A DNA stretch of 64,000 nt. It comes from Lepus europaeus (lineage: Eukaryota; Chordata; Mammalia; Lagomorpha; Leporidae). Positions within the stretch are counted from its first letter, which is position 1. Every line of letters starts with the position of its first letter. The position numbers and the translations under genes are program-made. Shown here in pieces: positions 1-9,205 of this stretch. The notes below the pieces were generated by a model, which saw nothing but the letters and a program-made list of their open reading frames with translations, searched no databases and had not been told where the DNA came from. The stretch is taken from positions 9,599,342-9,663,341 of the forward strand of contig NC_084832.1 of NCBI RefSeq assembly GCF_033115175.1, given 5' to 3'.

Positions 1-120
1 CATCTGTAGATCCTAAGAGTTCACCTTATCCCAGGAAGAGAATATAAAACTCAACAGAAATGTTAAAATTCAAAAATGAAGAAAAACGAATTCTAGCTTT
101 CAGAAATATAAAAAAATCAT
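1..120. other. Unassigned AT-rich flank
   Basis: No gene or repeat was recognised. The segment is A-rich. The first copy of the target-site duplication of the adjacent SINE begins at 121. Confidence 0.5.
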
Positions 121-126
121 GTTAAC

Positions 127-167
<41 letters not shown>

Positions 168-490
168 ACAGGCAGAGTGGACAGTGAGAGAGAGAGAAAG
201 GTCTTCCTTTTCCATTGGTTCACCCCACAGTGGCCGCTCCGGCAGCCATGGCACACCATGCTGATCCGAAGCCAGGAGCCAGGTGCTTCTCCTGGTCTCC
301 CATGCGGGTGCAGGGCCCAGGCACTTGGGCCATCCTCCACTGCACTCCCGGGCCACAGCAGAGAGCTGGACTGGAAGAGGAGCAACCGGGACAGAATCCA
401 GCACCCCGACCGGGACTAGAACCCCATGTGCCGGCACCGCAGGTGGAGGATTAGCCTAGTAAGCTGCAGCACTGGCCGTTAACCTCATAT
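121..490 (-). mobile_element. CSINE: CSINE (rabbit C-repeat SINE), antisense, with TSD
   Basis: This is a near full-length tRNA-derived SINE read on the minus strand. Its 3' end (TGACAGGCAGAGTGGACAGT on the plus strand) lies at 166 and its head is near 477. The tail, normally A-rich, is here a pure TA dinucleotide run at 131-165. The 13-bp repeat gttaacctcatat occurs at 121-133 and again at 478-490, so this is an L1-type target-site duplication. CSINEs are known as RNA polymerase III transcripts mobilised by L1 enzymes. Low divergence from the other young copies suggests a recent insertion. Confidence 0.92.
131..165. repeat. (TA)n microsatellite in SINE tail
   Basis: About 17 uninterrupted TA units lie where the SINE poly(A) tail should be. 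Tail-seeded microsatellites of this type are commonly length-polymorphic. Confidence 0.95.
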
Positions 491-990
491 TTCTTCCCCA
501 CTGGAATAGACTTCATATAAAAAATAGAGGAAAAAAAAAAAGAATTCCCTACACTAAACTAGCTGCTCATATATAAATTGAAGGAAAGATATTTTTTCAG
601 ATATTGGACACTAAGAATAATTTTCATGTAGATTACCTGAAGAAAGATGTCAGACTATATTTCAGATCACCAAGAATTTAGTGAAAATTAGAAAACCATA
701 AAGATGAAGGGTACTACATAAAGAAAAAAAAAAAAACTGAGCCAGGGCACAAAGCACAATTAAACAAATAGCTACATTTCTAAGCATTTTTCATACATAA
801 AATAAAATTTTTAAATTTGCTTTTAAATAATAAGATAAAATGTAAAAATATCTGTAGTTACTAAAAATATGAACCAATAAAATACAGATTTATTATAAAA
901 ATGATAACCTAACCTGAAAGTTTGCTAAAAAATGTGCTGAGGTGAGTTTTACATGGTGTAGAATAAGAAGTTATTATACTGTTGCTTATT
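491..990. other. Unassigned AT-rich stretch
   Basis: This stretch is A/T-dominated with several short A runs, for example near 530 and 725. No open frame, RNA gene or recognisable repeat was seen. Confidence 0.5.
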
Positions 991-1008
991 GATAATTAGA
1001 AAAATTTA

Positions 1009-1340
1009 GGGCCGGTGCCGTGGCTCAACAGGCTAATCCTCCGCCTAGCGGCGCCAGCACACTAGGTTCTAGTCCTGGTCGGGGCGCCGGATTGTGTCCT
1101 GGTTGCCCCTTTTCCAGGCCAGCTCTCTGCTGTGGCCCAGGAAGGCAGTGGAGGATGGCCCAAGTCCTTGGGCCCTGCACCCCATGGGAGACCAGGAGAA
1201 GCACCTGGCTCCTGCCTTCAGATCAAGCGCAGTGCACCAGCCGCGGCGGCCATTGGAGGGTGAACCAATGGCAAAGGAAGACCTTTCTCTCTGTCTCTCT
1301 CTCTCACTGTCCACTCTGCCTGTCAAAAAAAAAAAAAAAA
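1009..1340 (+). mobile_element. CSINE: CSINE, sense, young
   Basis: This is a full-length CSINE with an A-box-like region at 1021-1032 and a B-box match GGTTCTAGTCC at 1065-1075, which together form the internal polymerase III promoter. The body carries GGCCATTGGAGGGTGAACCAA, then a (TCTC)n stretch and a 16-base A tail at 1325-1340. The motif gataattag occurs at 991-999 and 1346-1354. It may be an imperfect target-site duplication, but the left copy is about 10 bases from the SINE head. Confidence 0.93.
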
Positions 1341-1361
1341 TAGTAGATAATTAGCATTAGG

Positions 1362-1615
1362 GAAGTAGGAGCCAGAACGGCAGAGGTAAACCAGGTAGAG
1401 GAAGGGAGTCTACGGGTGGATGGAAATGAGGGAGCTCCCAGAGCTGGGAAAAGTCCGGGGCTGCAAAGAAGGGGGTGCTGGGTTGGCCAGTTCTGAAGGC
1501 GCAGACCACATGGACATCGGTGGAGAGCACTGCGGCCGCGAGGCTGGGTATGGGGGATGCAAAGAAGCTGCAACAGGGCTTCTATGATGCTTTGGTTCAG
1601 GTACTTTTTTCTGGG
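1362..1615. other. Unassigned GC-rich block upstream of composite copy 1
   Basis: This block is clearly more GC-rich than its surroundings and holds several CpGs, including a NotI-type GCGGCCGC near 1533. It is open in more than one frame. No protein family was recognised. It directly abuts the 5' end of the composite element and is absent upstream of composite copy 2. It could be an old exon or promoter fragment, an unknown repeat, or sequence carried with the insertion. Confidence 0.35.
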
Positions 1616-1623
1616 CGGGGGGG

Positions 1624-1633
1624 AAGATGGCGG
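1624..1633 (+). promoter_or_regulatory. YY1-like site at L1 5' end
   Basis: The sequence AAGATGGCGG sits at the extreme 5' end of the element. The same motif is at the 5' ends of the other near full-length L1s here (46203-46212, and 62406-62415 on the minus strand). By analogy with the YY1 site at the start of human L1 it probably positions transcription initiation; that role is inferred. Confidence 0.55.
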
Positions 1634-2525
1634 AATAGGCAGGAAGCACACTTAGTCCGGGGGGACAGAAAGTTTAATATAAGTGGAGATACTGCAGGGT
1701 CAAGGAAGAGTAGGGGATGAAACAGCAGAGGAAACTCTTCCGGAACTAGTGATTCACAGTGGACCTGCGTGGAGAGTGTGGGAGCCCAAGTTCGGGACAC
1801 CAGCGGCAGACTCAACGCACCAGCGCTGGAACGCGAGGTGAGCCGAACCTCCATAGCCCGAGATACCAGCAGGCAAGCGGAAAGAGGAGGCTAGAGGGAA
1901 CGAGGCTTGAAACTCCGTGGGGAAAAGTTCACCAGGCTAACTAGAAGAGAGAGAAAAAAAAAAAGTGACTGATACGGACACAAGTTTCTCTCTCTCCGCT
2001 CACCTCTCAAAGGCGAGCAAGACAGAGCAGGCGCCATTTTGGACATACGTCATAAGCAGGGCGACCTCAGGTCTGCACCGGCCCTGAGCCTAGCAGAAAA
2101 ACCTGACTCTGGGGGGAGGGGTGAAATAACAGGAGATTAGCATCTAACTTGGCAACCCAGTGGGAGACTGCAGGAGAATTGGAGCCCACACTGAGGGCAG
2201 CACAGATTCCCTGTGTGGTCCTTGGGAAAGAGCTTCTGATCTCTGGCTCCTGTGGGTATATCATTCGCCTGCTAACTACCTCCAATTACTTTCAGCTGTG
2301 AGGAATTACTTCCCTTTTAAATCAAAAACAGAAAGAGAGATTTACCACACCTAACCTGGGAGTGTCATCTTTGACACACCCTCAACCCTGAGGAACCAAA
2401 CACAGCTCTTGGGCCACACTCATCTCAAGCCTCTAAGGCTCCACCGAAAGCAGACTGTCCACTTAATATAGAGCCATAGTGTAACAAGAAAAAACACCAC
2501 AGTGAAGAAACCAAATATCTCCAAC

Positions 2526-3563
2526 ATGCCAAACAACAAACGCAAAAACCAAGCTAACAAGAACAAGGAAGAAACTATGACGCCCCCAAATGAAAAAGAC
2601 ACCCCAATTCAAGATTATGAAGATGATGAGATCGAAGAAATGCAAGAAGCAGATCTCAAAAAATTGATAAGAACATTAAGAAGTTCTCAAAAACAAATTC
2701 TTGAACTACAGAAATCCTTCATGGACAAGATAGAAAATCTCTCTCGTGAAAGTGAAATATTAAGGAGGAATCAAAATGAAATGAAACAACTAGTGGAACA
2801 AGAAATTCTGATAGTGACGAGAAATCATAATGAAATGAAGAGTTCAATAGATCAAATGACAAACACATTAGAGAGCCTTAAAAACAGAATGGGCGAAGCA
2901 GAAGAGAGAATATCAGACTTAGAAGACAGAGAACAGGAAAGGAAACAGGCAAACCAAAGAAAAGAAGAAGAAATTAGAAATCTAAAAAATATTGTCAGGA
3001 ATATACAGGATACTATTAAAAAACCCAACATTCGGGTTCTAGGAGTTCCTGAAGGCATGGAGAGGGAGAAAGGATTAGAAGGCATTTTCAGTGAGATACT
3101 AGCAGAAAATTTCCCAGGTTTGGAGAAGGACAGAGGCATCTAAGTACAGGAAGCTTATAGAACCCCTAATAAACATGACCAAAAGAGATCCTCACCACGA
3201 CATGTTGTAATCAAACTCACCACAGTGAAACAGAAAGAAAAGATCCTAAAAGGTGCAAGAGAGAAACGTCAGATCACTCTTAGAGGATCTCCAATTAGAC
3301 TCACAGCAGACTTCTCATCAGAAACCCTACAAGCTAGAAGGGAATGGCGAGACATAGCCCAGGTACTAAGAGAGAAAAACTGCCAGCCCAGAATACTATA
3401 TCCTGCAAAGCTCTCATTTGTGAATGAAGGTGAAATTAAGACTTTTCATAGCAAACAGAAACTGAAAGAATTTGTTGCCACTCATCCTGCCCTGCAAAAG
3501 ATGCTTAAAGATGTCTTACACACAGAAACACAGAAACATGGTCACCAATATGAAAGAAGGTAA
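2526..3563 (+). pseudogene. L1 ORF1 (RNA-binding chaperone), interrupted by one in-frame stop
   Basis: ORF1p is the trimeric nucleic-acid chaperone that coats L1 RNA. The start is taken as MPNNKRKNQ at 2526, because the homologous start is seen at 61729 on the minus strand and the upstream Met at 2502 lies in less conserved sequence. The frame spans 346 codons. A basic/acidic N-terminal segment is followed by a long heptad-rich coiled coil (about residues 45-155) and then the RRM-like and C-terminal domains. A TAA at 3141-3143 (codon 206, inside the RRM-like region) splits it. The frame then stays open to 3563, ending GHQYERR. The same TAA occurs in copy 2 and in the large antisense L1, but the 14.2-15.8 kb element has CTA. 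Without readthrough, only a coiled-coil-containing 205-residue product would be made. Confidence 0.88.
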
Positions 3564-5200
3564 AGGAAGGAAACCTCACAGCAAAAGATCACAGGAAGCT
3601 CAATTTCTCTTTGACATAGAATTAAACTCTGATGCTCTGGTAAAGCAATGTGTTAAAGTAATCTATTATGTTCTCTTGATGTCTGTTAAATTCTAATTGT
3701 TCAAAAACAGCTGAATTTTTATTAAGAGCTATGGGTTATTTAAATATGTGCTTTTTTCAAAGATTTGAATAAGTACCTTGTAACAATGATCAAATTTGGT
3801 CTATGTTATGTCATGATTTGAAGAAATCTTATTTCAACCAGATATTTTGGATTTTGAGCCTTCTTGGCATTCTTGACAGGCATTCAAAAAATCAAAGTTT
3901 CAAACAATCTGGTCTCTAAAATTTCCAGTAAATCCTGGACTTTGGTTTTTCCAGTTTGGGCCCAACTGAAAAAATCGAAGGACCTATGTCTCTCATCTTA
4001 TAGAGACACCAACTAATCAGTCTATTTGGATTATATTAGAAGGACTGTCAAGATGTGATGTGGTACCAGACTTTAAGTTTCTATAATGGAAAATGCTATT
4101 AATACAAATGTTTGAGAATTAAAAAGTCTAATGATCTTGTGTTACTAGACATGATAGTTATCTTAATGAGAAAGCCCCAGAGGCTTAAAGGGTTAAATAC
4201 TTGTAAAATCCTACAGGTGCTTTCAAAAATACTGTGAAGTAAGCAAGTGCCTCTTGTTGGTTGATGAGTTTATAATTTTAAACATGGCGACTTAAAGTCT
4301 TTTGTCATCCACAGTTATATATGATGTGCTGCTCATAAAACTAAAGCGTTGTTGGTTCTGTGTTTAGCTGTCCTCCTATAGGTTCCTATGGACTTTTTCC
4401 AGCCACTTTTATTGTATTCAGTACTTTGGGATGGCTCTGTAAACAGATGAAGCCAATAATGTATTAACAGTACCAACTGAGAGAAAGTATGGTTAACTGA
4501 GGTTACTAAAAAGAAAAAGCAATTCAAATCAATTGGCAATCTACAAAAAGAGTTAAAGATTTTAAAAGCTATTATTAAAATTGCTATATTGGTCTATTAT
4601 GCTATATTATATGTGTGTACATATTGTATGTCCAATGGGGAAATTTTATTAAGAGTTTTATTTTAAATGGCTTATAGATAAGATTGTTCATAAATTTAAG
4701 CTGCTAAAATCAATCAAAGATACATTTTAATTTGTGGGACCTGAATCTGTGTATCATATGTTTTAGACTTGTTGGTAGAAAGAAACTAAAAACATTTTAG
4801 ACGGTTGTGCTTAAGTTTACTGGCTAGACAAACTACACCATGTTAGATATTTAAGAGGTGTTTTCAAATACATGATTCTTAAAATTTATAGAAGGCATTG
4901 GACTTTCTGGTAAATGTTTTCTTAAGTTGTTATCTAATGGTTGAAACGGTTTGCTAAGTATTCATGTGATATTGCTATTGTCAGCAAACGATCTAGGACT
5001 TGCTCCCTCATTTCTCTATTCTAAGCCCAACTTGTTCTTTCATTTCTCTATTCTCTTCAAGGTAGGAAACTAATTCTATTATGAAGGAATCTGTAGGATG
5101 CACAATTTAATCTTTAGGCCTTATAAAAGAGATGGCTAACATTTTTCTGCAATAGCATAGCCAAAATAAGAACTTAAATAATAATCTCATAGCTAGATTC

Positions 5201-5219
5201 ACTTCGCCATCAGCGAAGT
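5201..5219 (+). repeat. Conserved 7-bp-stem hairpin
   Basis: ACTTCGC, a 5-base loop CATCA, then GCGAAGT form a perfect inverted repeat in otherwise AT-rich cargo. The identical 19 bases occur in copy 2 at 49738-49756. Function is unknown. Confidence 0.6.
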
Positions 5220-5377
5220 ATACAGTAAGTAGAAAAATCCTCCCTTTCAGACCAAAGGGAAAGAAAGTTTTAAAGTGAGAATATAATTTTCCTCATGGGC
5301 ATTGTCTACCTTAGAAAAACTACTACAGAACATGCCTGTGACTATAGACTTGTAGTTCAGGCCACCAAAGATTAGAG

Positions 5378-5689
5378 ATGGGACACGGGCACTCCCTTGA
5401 CTTGCATCCTCTGGTCTGCTTTAACACAAACCAGGAGGAAAAGAAAGCTCGGCATCAGAAGCAATGGGTGGCAGGCCTATTAATGGCTGATCTGTACAGT
5501 GATCTGCCCTCAAGGAGACCCAACAGGCCAGTCCACTGCAGTGGCTTTCAATGTGGTAAGCCTGGGCTTCAGCAGAAGTCAGCTTGTGAAGAGCCCTGGC
5601 AGTTCTGCCAAGAGTTGGATCACTGGAAATGGACCTGCCCTGGAGTCGAAGGATGCCCAGGTCAGAGCCACAGATCTTATTGGCTCTAA
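5378..5689 (+). pseudogene. Retroviral gag nucleocapsid-like remnant
   Basis: The 103-codon frame includes a segment, near residues 55-90, with two degenerate Cys/His zinc-knuckle-like motifs. The clearer one reads FCQELDHWKWTCP: the second Cys, His and last Cys have CCHC spacing (C-x4-H-x4-C), but the first Cys position is Trp. The preceding motif, FQCGKPG followed by a Cys, lacks the His. Intact knuckles bind the genomic RNA packaging signal in retroviruses and would be non-functional here. No matrix or capsid sequence was recognised upstream. In copy 2 the frame has an extra upstream stop and survives from 50005 to 50226. Assignment to a gammaretrovirus-like lineage is an inference from order and style only. 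Confidence 0.5.
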
Positions 5690-5754
5690 GCTGAAAAGCC
5701 CTTCACTCAGCCCAACTTCCAAAGTGACCACTGCAGCTGAGGGGATGGTCAAGT

Positions 5755-5850
5755 AGGGTCAGCAACATTGAAGGCAGAACTGTAAATTTCTTGTTAGAGA
5801 TGCCACCTGCCTTTACCTGGCCAGCTCTCCTCCCAGGCCAGCCAAGTAAT
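5755..5850 (+). pseudogene. Retroviral aspartic-protease-like remnant
   Basis: Just downstream of the nucleocapsid-like stretch, in a different frame, the translation RTVNFLLEMPPAFTW resembles the start of a retroviral protease around its active-site loop. The catalytic Asp-Thr/Ser-Gly triad is not preserved (Glu-Met-Pro instead), so it cannot be active. The position after gag and before any pol supports the reading. It is short, so chance similarity is possible. Confidence 0.35.
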
Positions 5851-6250
5851 GAAAGTCAACAGAGTGCCTTCCCCTAGGAGGTTCACACCTCCCTTAGGAT
5901 ATACCCCATGTGAAGAGATTGATAGGTCTGGGCCTCTGAATTTACAAGGCCTAAAGCCCACCAGATTATTATCAAGCCCCTTCTATCAGGTTCTATTTGC
6001 CTCTCAATCAGAAAACTTAATTGTAGCTTAGACAGCGCCTTTCTTAGCTCCTCTAATAATGACTCTGTCCTTTGTTCTAGGCCCTGTCTAGTGCACTTGG
6101 GCCTCATTCCTTTGTAATCATAACCTCTACTCTACCACCAATGGCTCTACTCCCAACATGTGTGTACTGATGGTCCTCTTCCCCACTTAATGCTGTATAA
6201 TTGTTCAAACCTGGTAAATGCCACTCTTAGGATCATTGGTTACTATCCTC

Positions 6251-6728
6251 ACTCTGTCTTTTATGACCTTGTCTAAATATGATCAGAGTCGGCAAACTTG
6301 GAAGGCTTCCATAGCCTTGGCAACTCATGACGACAGCCTAGGATGGTTACTGGCGCCATAAACTAGAGTGTCAATTTGTTGGGTCAACAACAGGAGCCAC
6401 TGTGCACTTGCTCCTCATGTGGGATCTCTGTCCTTAATGTGCTGTACATTGTGATTTAATGCTATAACTAGTACTCAGACAGTATGTTTCACTTTGTGTT
6501 TCTATGTGGGTGCAAACTGTTGAAATCTTTATACTAAATTGATCTTCTGTATATAAAGAGAATTGAAAATGAATCTTGATGTGAATGGAAGGGGAGAGGG
6601 AGCGGGAGAGGGGAGGGTTGCGGGTGGGAGGGAAGTTATGGGGGGGGAAGCCATTGTAATCCATAAACTGTACACTGGAAATTTATATTCATTAAATAAA
6701 AGTTTAAAAAATAAATAAATAAATAAAT
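6251..6728 (+). repeat. L1 3' UTR with G-rich tract and A-rich tail
   Basis: This segment matches the 3' ends of the other L1s here, for example the minus-strand 40618-41300 region. It contains AAACTGTTGAAATCTTTATA, a strongly G-rich purine tract (about 6586-6650) and the terminal ATTCATTAAATAAAAGTT followed by (TAAA)n. A G-rich polypurine tract near the 3' end is a general mammalian L1 feature and has G-quadruplex potential. Only one unit of the 3' UTR duplication described at 40618 is present. Confidence 0.85.
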
Positions 6729-6879
6729 CCAGGTTGGTATAACCTCAAAAAAAAAATTTAGATTGCACTGTGTTTCTTTAAAAATTTCATGGGTAATTGC
6801 CAGTATATTTAAAAACAGGAAGCATATCTGTTCTCCAAATCACTACAGAATGAAAAAGACTCATGATCTGCAAAGAATA

Positions 6880-7243
6880 AAAATAGCCAATATTTATTTA
6901 ACACTCGCTCTATGGCAGGTTCTAGGCAGGTATGTCTGTCTGTCTGTCCCTCTCTCTCCCCACCCCCAAAATACATTCTATGATGTATATGCTATTATTG
7001 GTCCCATTTTTAAGCGATGACATTGAAGATCAGAAAGATACAGTAAGTTGCTCACAGACAAAAAGTGTTAGAACTGGCATTTTAGCCTGGAAGTTTATCC
7101 CTCAGAGCTAGAATATGTGGCCTTCACTAAATGTTTATTGAGAGATTATTATTATTTCATTTAACCTTTCAAGAATTCTACAAGATAAGCAGAATAACTT
7201 AACGACTTAAATATATTATATTAAAGCACAGAGATTTGTGGAT
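6880..7243. repeat. MIR: MIR-like ancient SINE fragments
   Basis: The text resembles MIR consensus features: a 'tatttatttaacactcgctctatggcaggttctaggcagg' type start, then a 'cccatttttaagcgatgacattgaagatcagaaag' type core. A second weaker piece follows at about 7128-7243 before the CSINE. Orientation and exact limits need an alignment. Confidence 0.55.
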
Positions 7244-7256
7244 TTGACTAATTTTT

Positions 7257-7576
7257 AAAAATATTTATTTATTTACTTATTTGAAAGGCAGAGTTACAGA
7301 AGTGAAGACAGAAAGAGAGGTCTTCTATCCGCTGTTCAGTCCCCAGATGGCCACAATAGCTGGAGCTGCGCCAATCTGAAGCCAGGATTCACAAGCTTCT
7401 TCCTGGTCTCCCGTGTGGGTGCAAGGGCCAAGGACTTGGGCCATCTTCTCCTGCTTTCCCAGGCCATAGAAGAGAGCTGGGTAGGAAGTGGAGCAGCCAG
7501 GACACAAGCCAGTGCCCATATGGGATGCCAACCCTGCAGGCGGTGACTTTACCCACTATGCCACAGCACTAGCCCC
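7257..7576 (-). mobile_element. CSINE: CSINE, antisense, older
   Basis: The plus strand begins with a TTTATTTATT tail and GAAAGGCAGAGTTAC and ends with a complement of the SINE head. It is diverged from the young group and has an A/T-type tail. Near-identical flanks ttgactaattttt (7244-7256) and ttgactatttttt (7577-7589) form a target-site duplication. Confidence 0.88.
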
Positions 7577-7589
7577 TTGACTATTTTTT

Positions 7590-8031
7590 GTTTTAATTAA
7601 GTTTCATTTCATTTTTGGGCTAAAGTTACGTGATGTCAAATATATCAAAAGTAAAGAAATAAAAAAGTAAAAGGATATACAAGATATGAAGTAAACAGCA
7701 ACTAAAAGAGCACTAATGCCAAAATAAGTATTCAATATCAAATGTATTAAAATTTAAAAGTCAAATCATCACACTGTATCAATCACATAAATTTATTCTA
7801 TAATTAAGCCAACTAGGCAATAAATTCACATGCCATATAATATAATGTCATAGTTAAATATTAAATATAACTGTATATACTTATATATTTTAAAATTATA
7901 AATCTTCATTAAAAATGGAATAATGAACAAAAACTAAAATTATATTACTACAGTGCTGGCCCCAGTGAACCCTTTTAGTATAGCAATATCCATACATCAT
8001 AGATCCAACAGATTAAAAAACATGCAGAATT
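7590..8031. other. Unassigned AT-rich stretch
   Basis: AT-rich intergenic sequence. No gene, RNA or recognised repeat was seen. Confidence 0.5.
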
Positions 8032-8347
8032 GGGGCCAGCACTGTGGCATAGTAGGTTAATCTCAGCACCCTATGGCACCAGCATCCTGTATGGACCCCC
8101 GTTCCTGTTCCAGCTGCTCCTCTTCTGATCCAGCTCTCTGCTTCTGGTCTGGGAAAGCAGTGGAAGATGGTCCACAAGTGTGAGAGATCTGGAAGAAGCT
8201 CCTGGTTCTGCCTTCAGATCAGCTCAGCTCTGGCCTTTGCAGCCATTTGGGGAGTAAAGCAGCAGATGGAAGACTTTTCTCTCTGTCTCTCCCCATCTCT
8301 GTTAACTTTATCTCTCAAATAAATAAGTAAAATATTTTTAAAAAAAA
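8032..8347 (+). mobile_element. CSINE: CSINE, sense, older
   Basis: The head GGGGCCAGCACTGTGGCATA starts at 8034. The body carries GATCCAGCTCTCTGC and TTTGGGGAGTAAAGCAG, and the end is TCTCAAATAAATAAGTAAA, the A/TAAA-type tail of older C-repeats. Divergence is moderate. Confidence 0.88.
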
Positions 8348-8872
8348 CACAAAAAGAATTATATAATGTAATTAATAAATTCAAGATAATCAAGTTTTGC
8401 ATTCTACAGAAAAATCAATGACAGAAAATTGATCTAAAACTTGATCAAAAAATATTTCATAATTATAAGGATAGACATTATAGTGGTCAGATATTTGAAT
8501 ATAAAACTAAAATATAAAAAATATATACATATAATACAAAAAAGTATTAAAATTATTCAATAAAATAGTTAAAATTATTCAAATACTTAATAGATAAAAA
8601 TACTGCCACCAAAGGAATGTTTAAAATGTAAGAATATATTATATATAATATTTTAAAGATAGAAAGATATTAATATGTGATTTAATAGTTTAAAATAGTA
8701 AAAATATAAATGTATGAGTAGAAAATTAAAAATTAATGTAAAAAACTATATATAATAAATCTGTGTGCAAATAAAATGAGAAATCAGTGCATAAAAAAAC
8801 AAAGTGAACATGTCTTTATTATTTTATGTTTATTGATAGCTAATAATTGTCCACACTTATGAGATACTGTGT
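8348..8872. other. Unassigned, extremely AT-rich stretch
   Basis: The stretch is dominated by ATA/TAT words (about 8460-8780), with no coding or RNA signal. Confidence 0.5.
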
Positions 8873-8873
8873 A

Positions 8874-9202
8874 GGGGCCGGCGCCATGGTATAGTAAGCT
8901 AATCTACTGCCTGTGGTGCCAGCATCCCACATACGTGCACGTTTGTGTCTCAGCCCTTCCTTTTCTGATTTAGCTTTCTGCCTATGGCCTGGGAAAGCAC
9001 TGGATGATGGACTAAGTGCTTGGGCCCCTGCACCCACATGGAAGACCAGGAAGAAGCTCGTGGGTCCTGACTTCAGGTCAGCCCAACTCCAGCCATTACA
9101 CCCATTTGGGGAGTGAACCAGTGGATGGAAGACATTTGTTTTTGTCTCTACTTCTCTCTGTCTGTAACTCTGCCTCTCAAGTAAATAAATAAAATCATAA
9201 AA
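8874..9202 (+). mobile_element. CSINE: CSINE, sense, older
   Basis: The head GGGGCCGGCGCCATGGTATA starts at 8874, and the end is CTCTCAAGTAAATAAATAAAA. The flanking words gagatactgtg (about 8861) and aaagatacagt (about 9201) may be a decayed target-site duplication. Confidence 0.88.
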
Positions 9203-9205
9203 AGA

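Larger units (their letters stand above)
3604..6250 (+). other. Non-L1 cargo segment of composite element
   Basis: L1 similarity stops just after the inter-ORF stretch ending CACAGGAAGCTCAA and resumes at about 6251. In between are about 1.75 kb of AT-rich sequence with no recognisable coding (3604-5370), a gag-nucleocapsid-like stretch (5378-5689), a protease-like stretch (5755-5850), and near 6030-6090 a short hydrophobic translation that could be a remnant of a retroviral transmembrane subunit (weak). No reverse transcriptase, integrase or LTR pair was recognised. The same segment is at 48139-50788. It is most simply read as a heavily deleted endogenous retrovirus captured between L1 ORF1 and the L1 3' UTR. 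Confidence 0.6.
1616..6728 (+). mobile_element. Composite non-autonomous L1/retrovirus-like element, copy 1
   Basis: The element has L1 sequence at both ends and foreign sequence in the middle. It contains an L1 5' UTR (about 1616-2525) with AAGATGGCGG at 1624-1633, an ORF1 with one nonsense codon (2526-3563), a short L1 inter-ORF stretch to about 3603, a non-L1 segment (about 3604-6250) and an L1 3' UTR with a G-rich tract (about 6251-6696) ending in an A-rich (TAAA)n tail to about 6728. ORF2, with endonuclease and reverse transcriptase, is absent. A colinear, visually highly similar copy lies at 46193-51251, so the arrangement was propagated as a unit. No convincing target-site duplication was found here, and the 5' boundary is blurred by a G run at 1615-1623. 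Half-L1 (HAL1) elements are a known precedent for ORF1-only L1 derivatives; the retrovirus-like cargo is the unusual part. Confidence 0.85.

Noticed and set aside
165..437. Open frames of 80-106 codons over the SINE at 121-490 and equivalent frames in other CSINEs
   Set aside because: These recur in every CSINE on both strands because the SINE body is GC-rich and low in stops; they are not genes.
2502..2525. Upstream Met at 2502 as ORF1 start
   Set aside because: The other copies begin at the MPN(N)K position; the extra residues are 5' UTR-like and not conserved in the large antisense L1.
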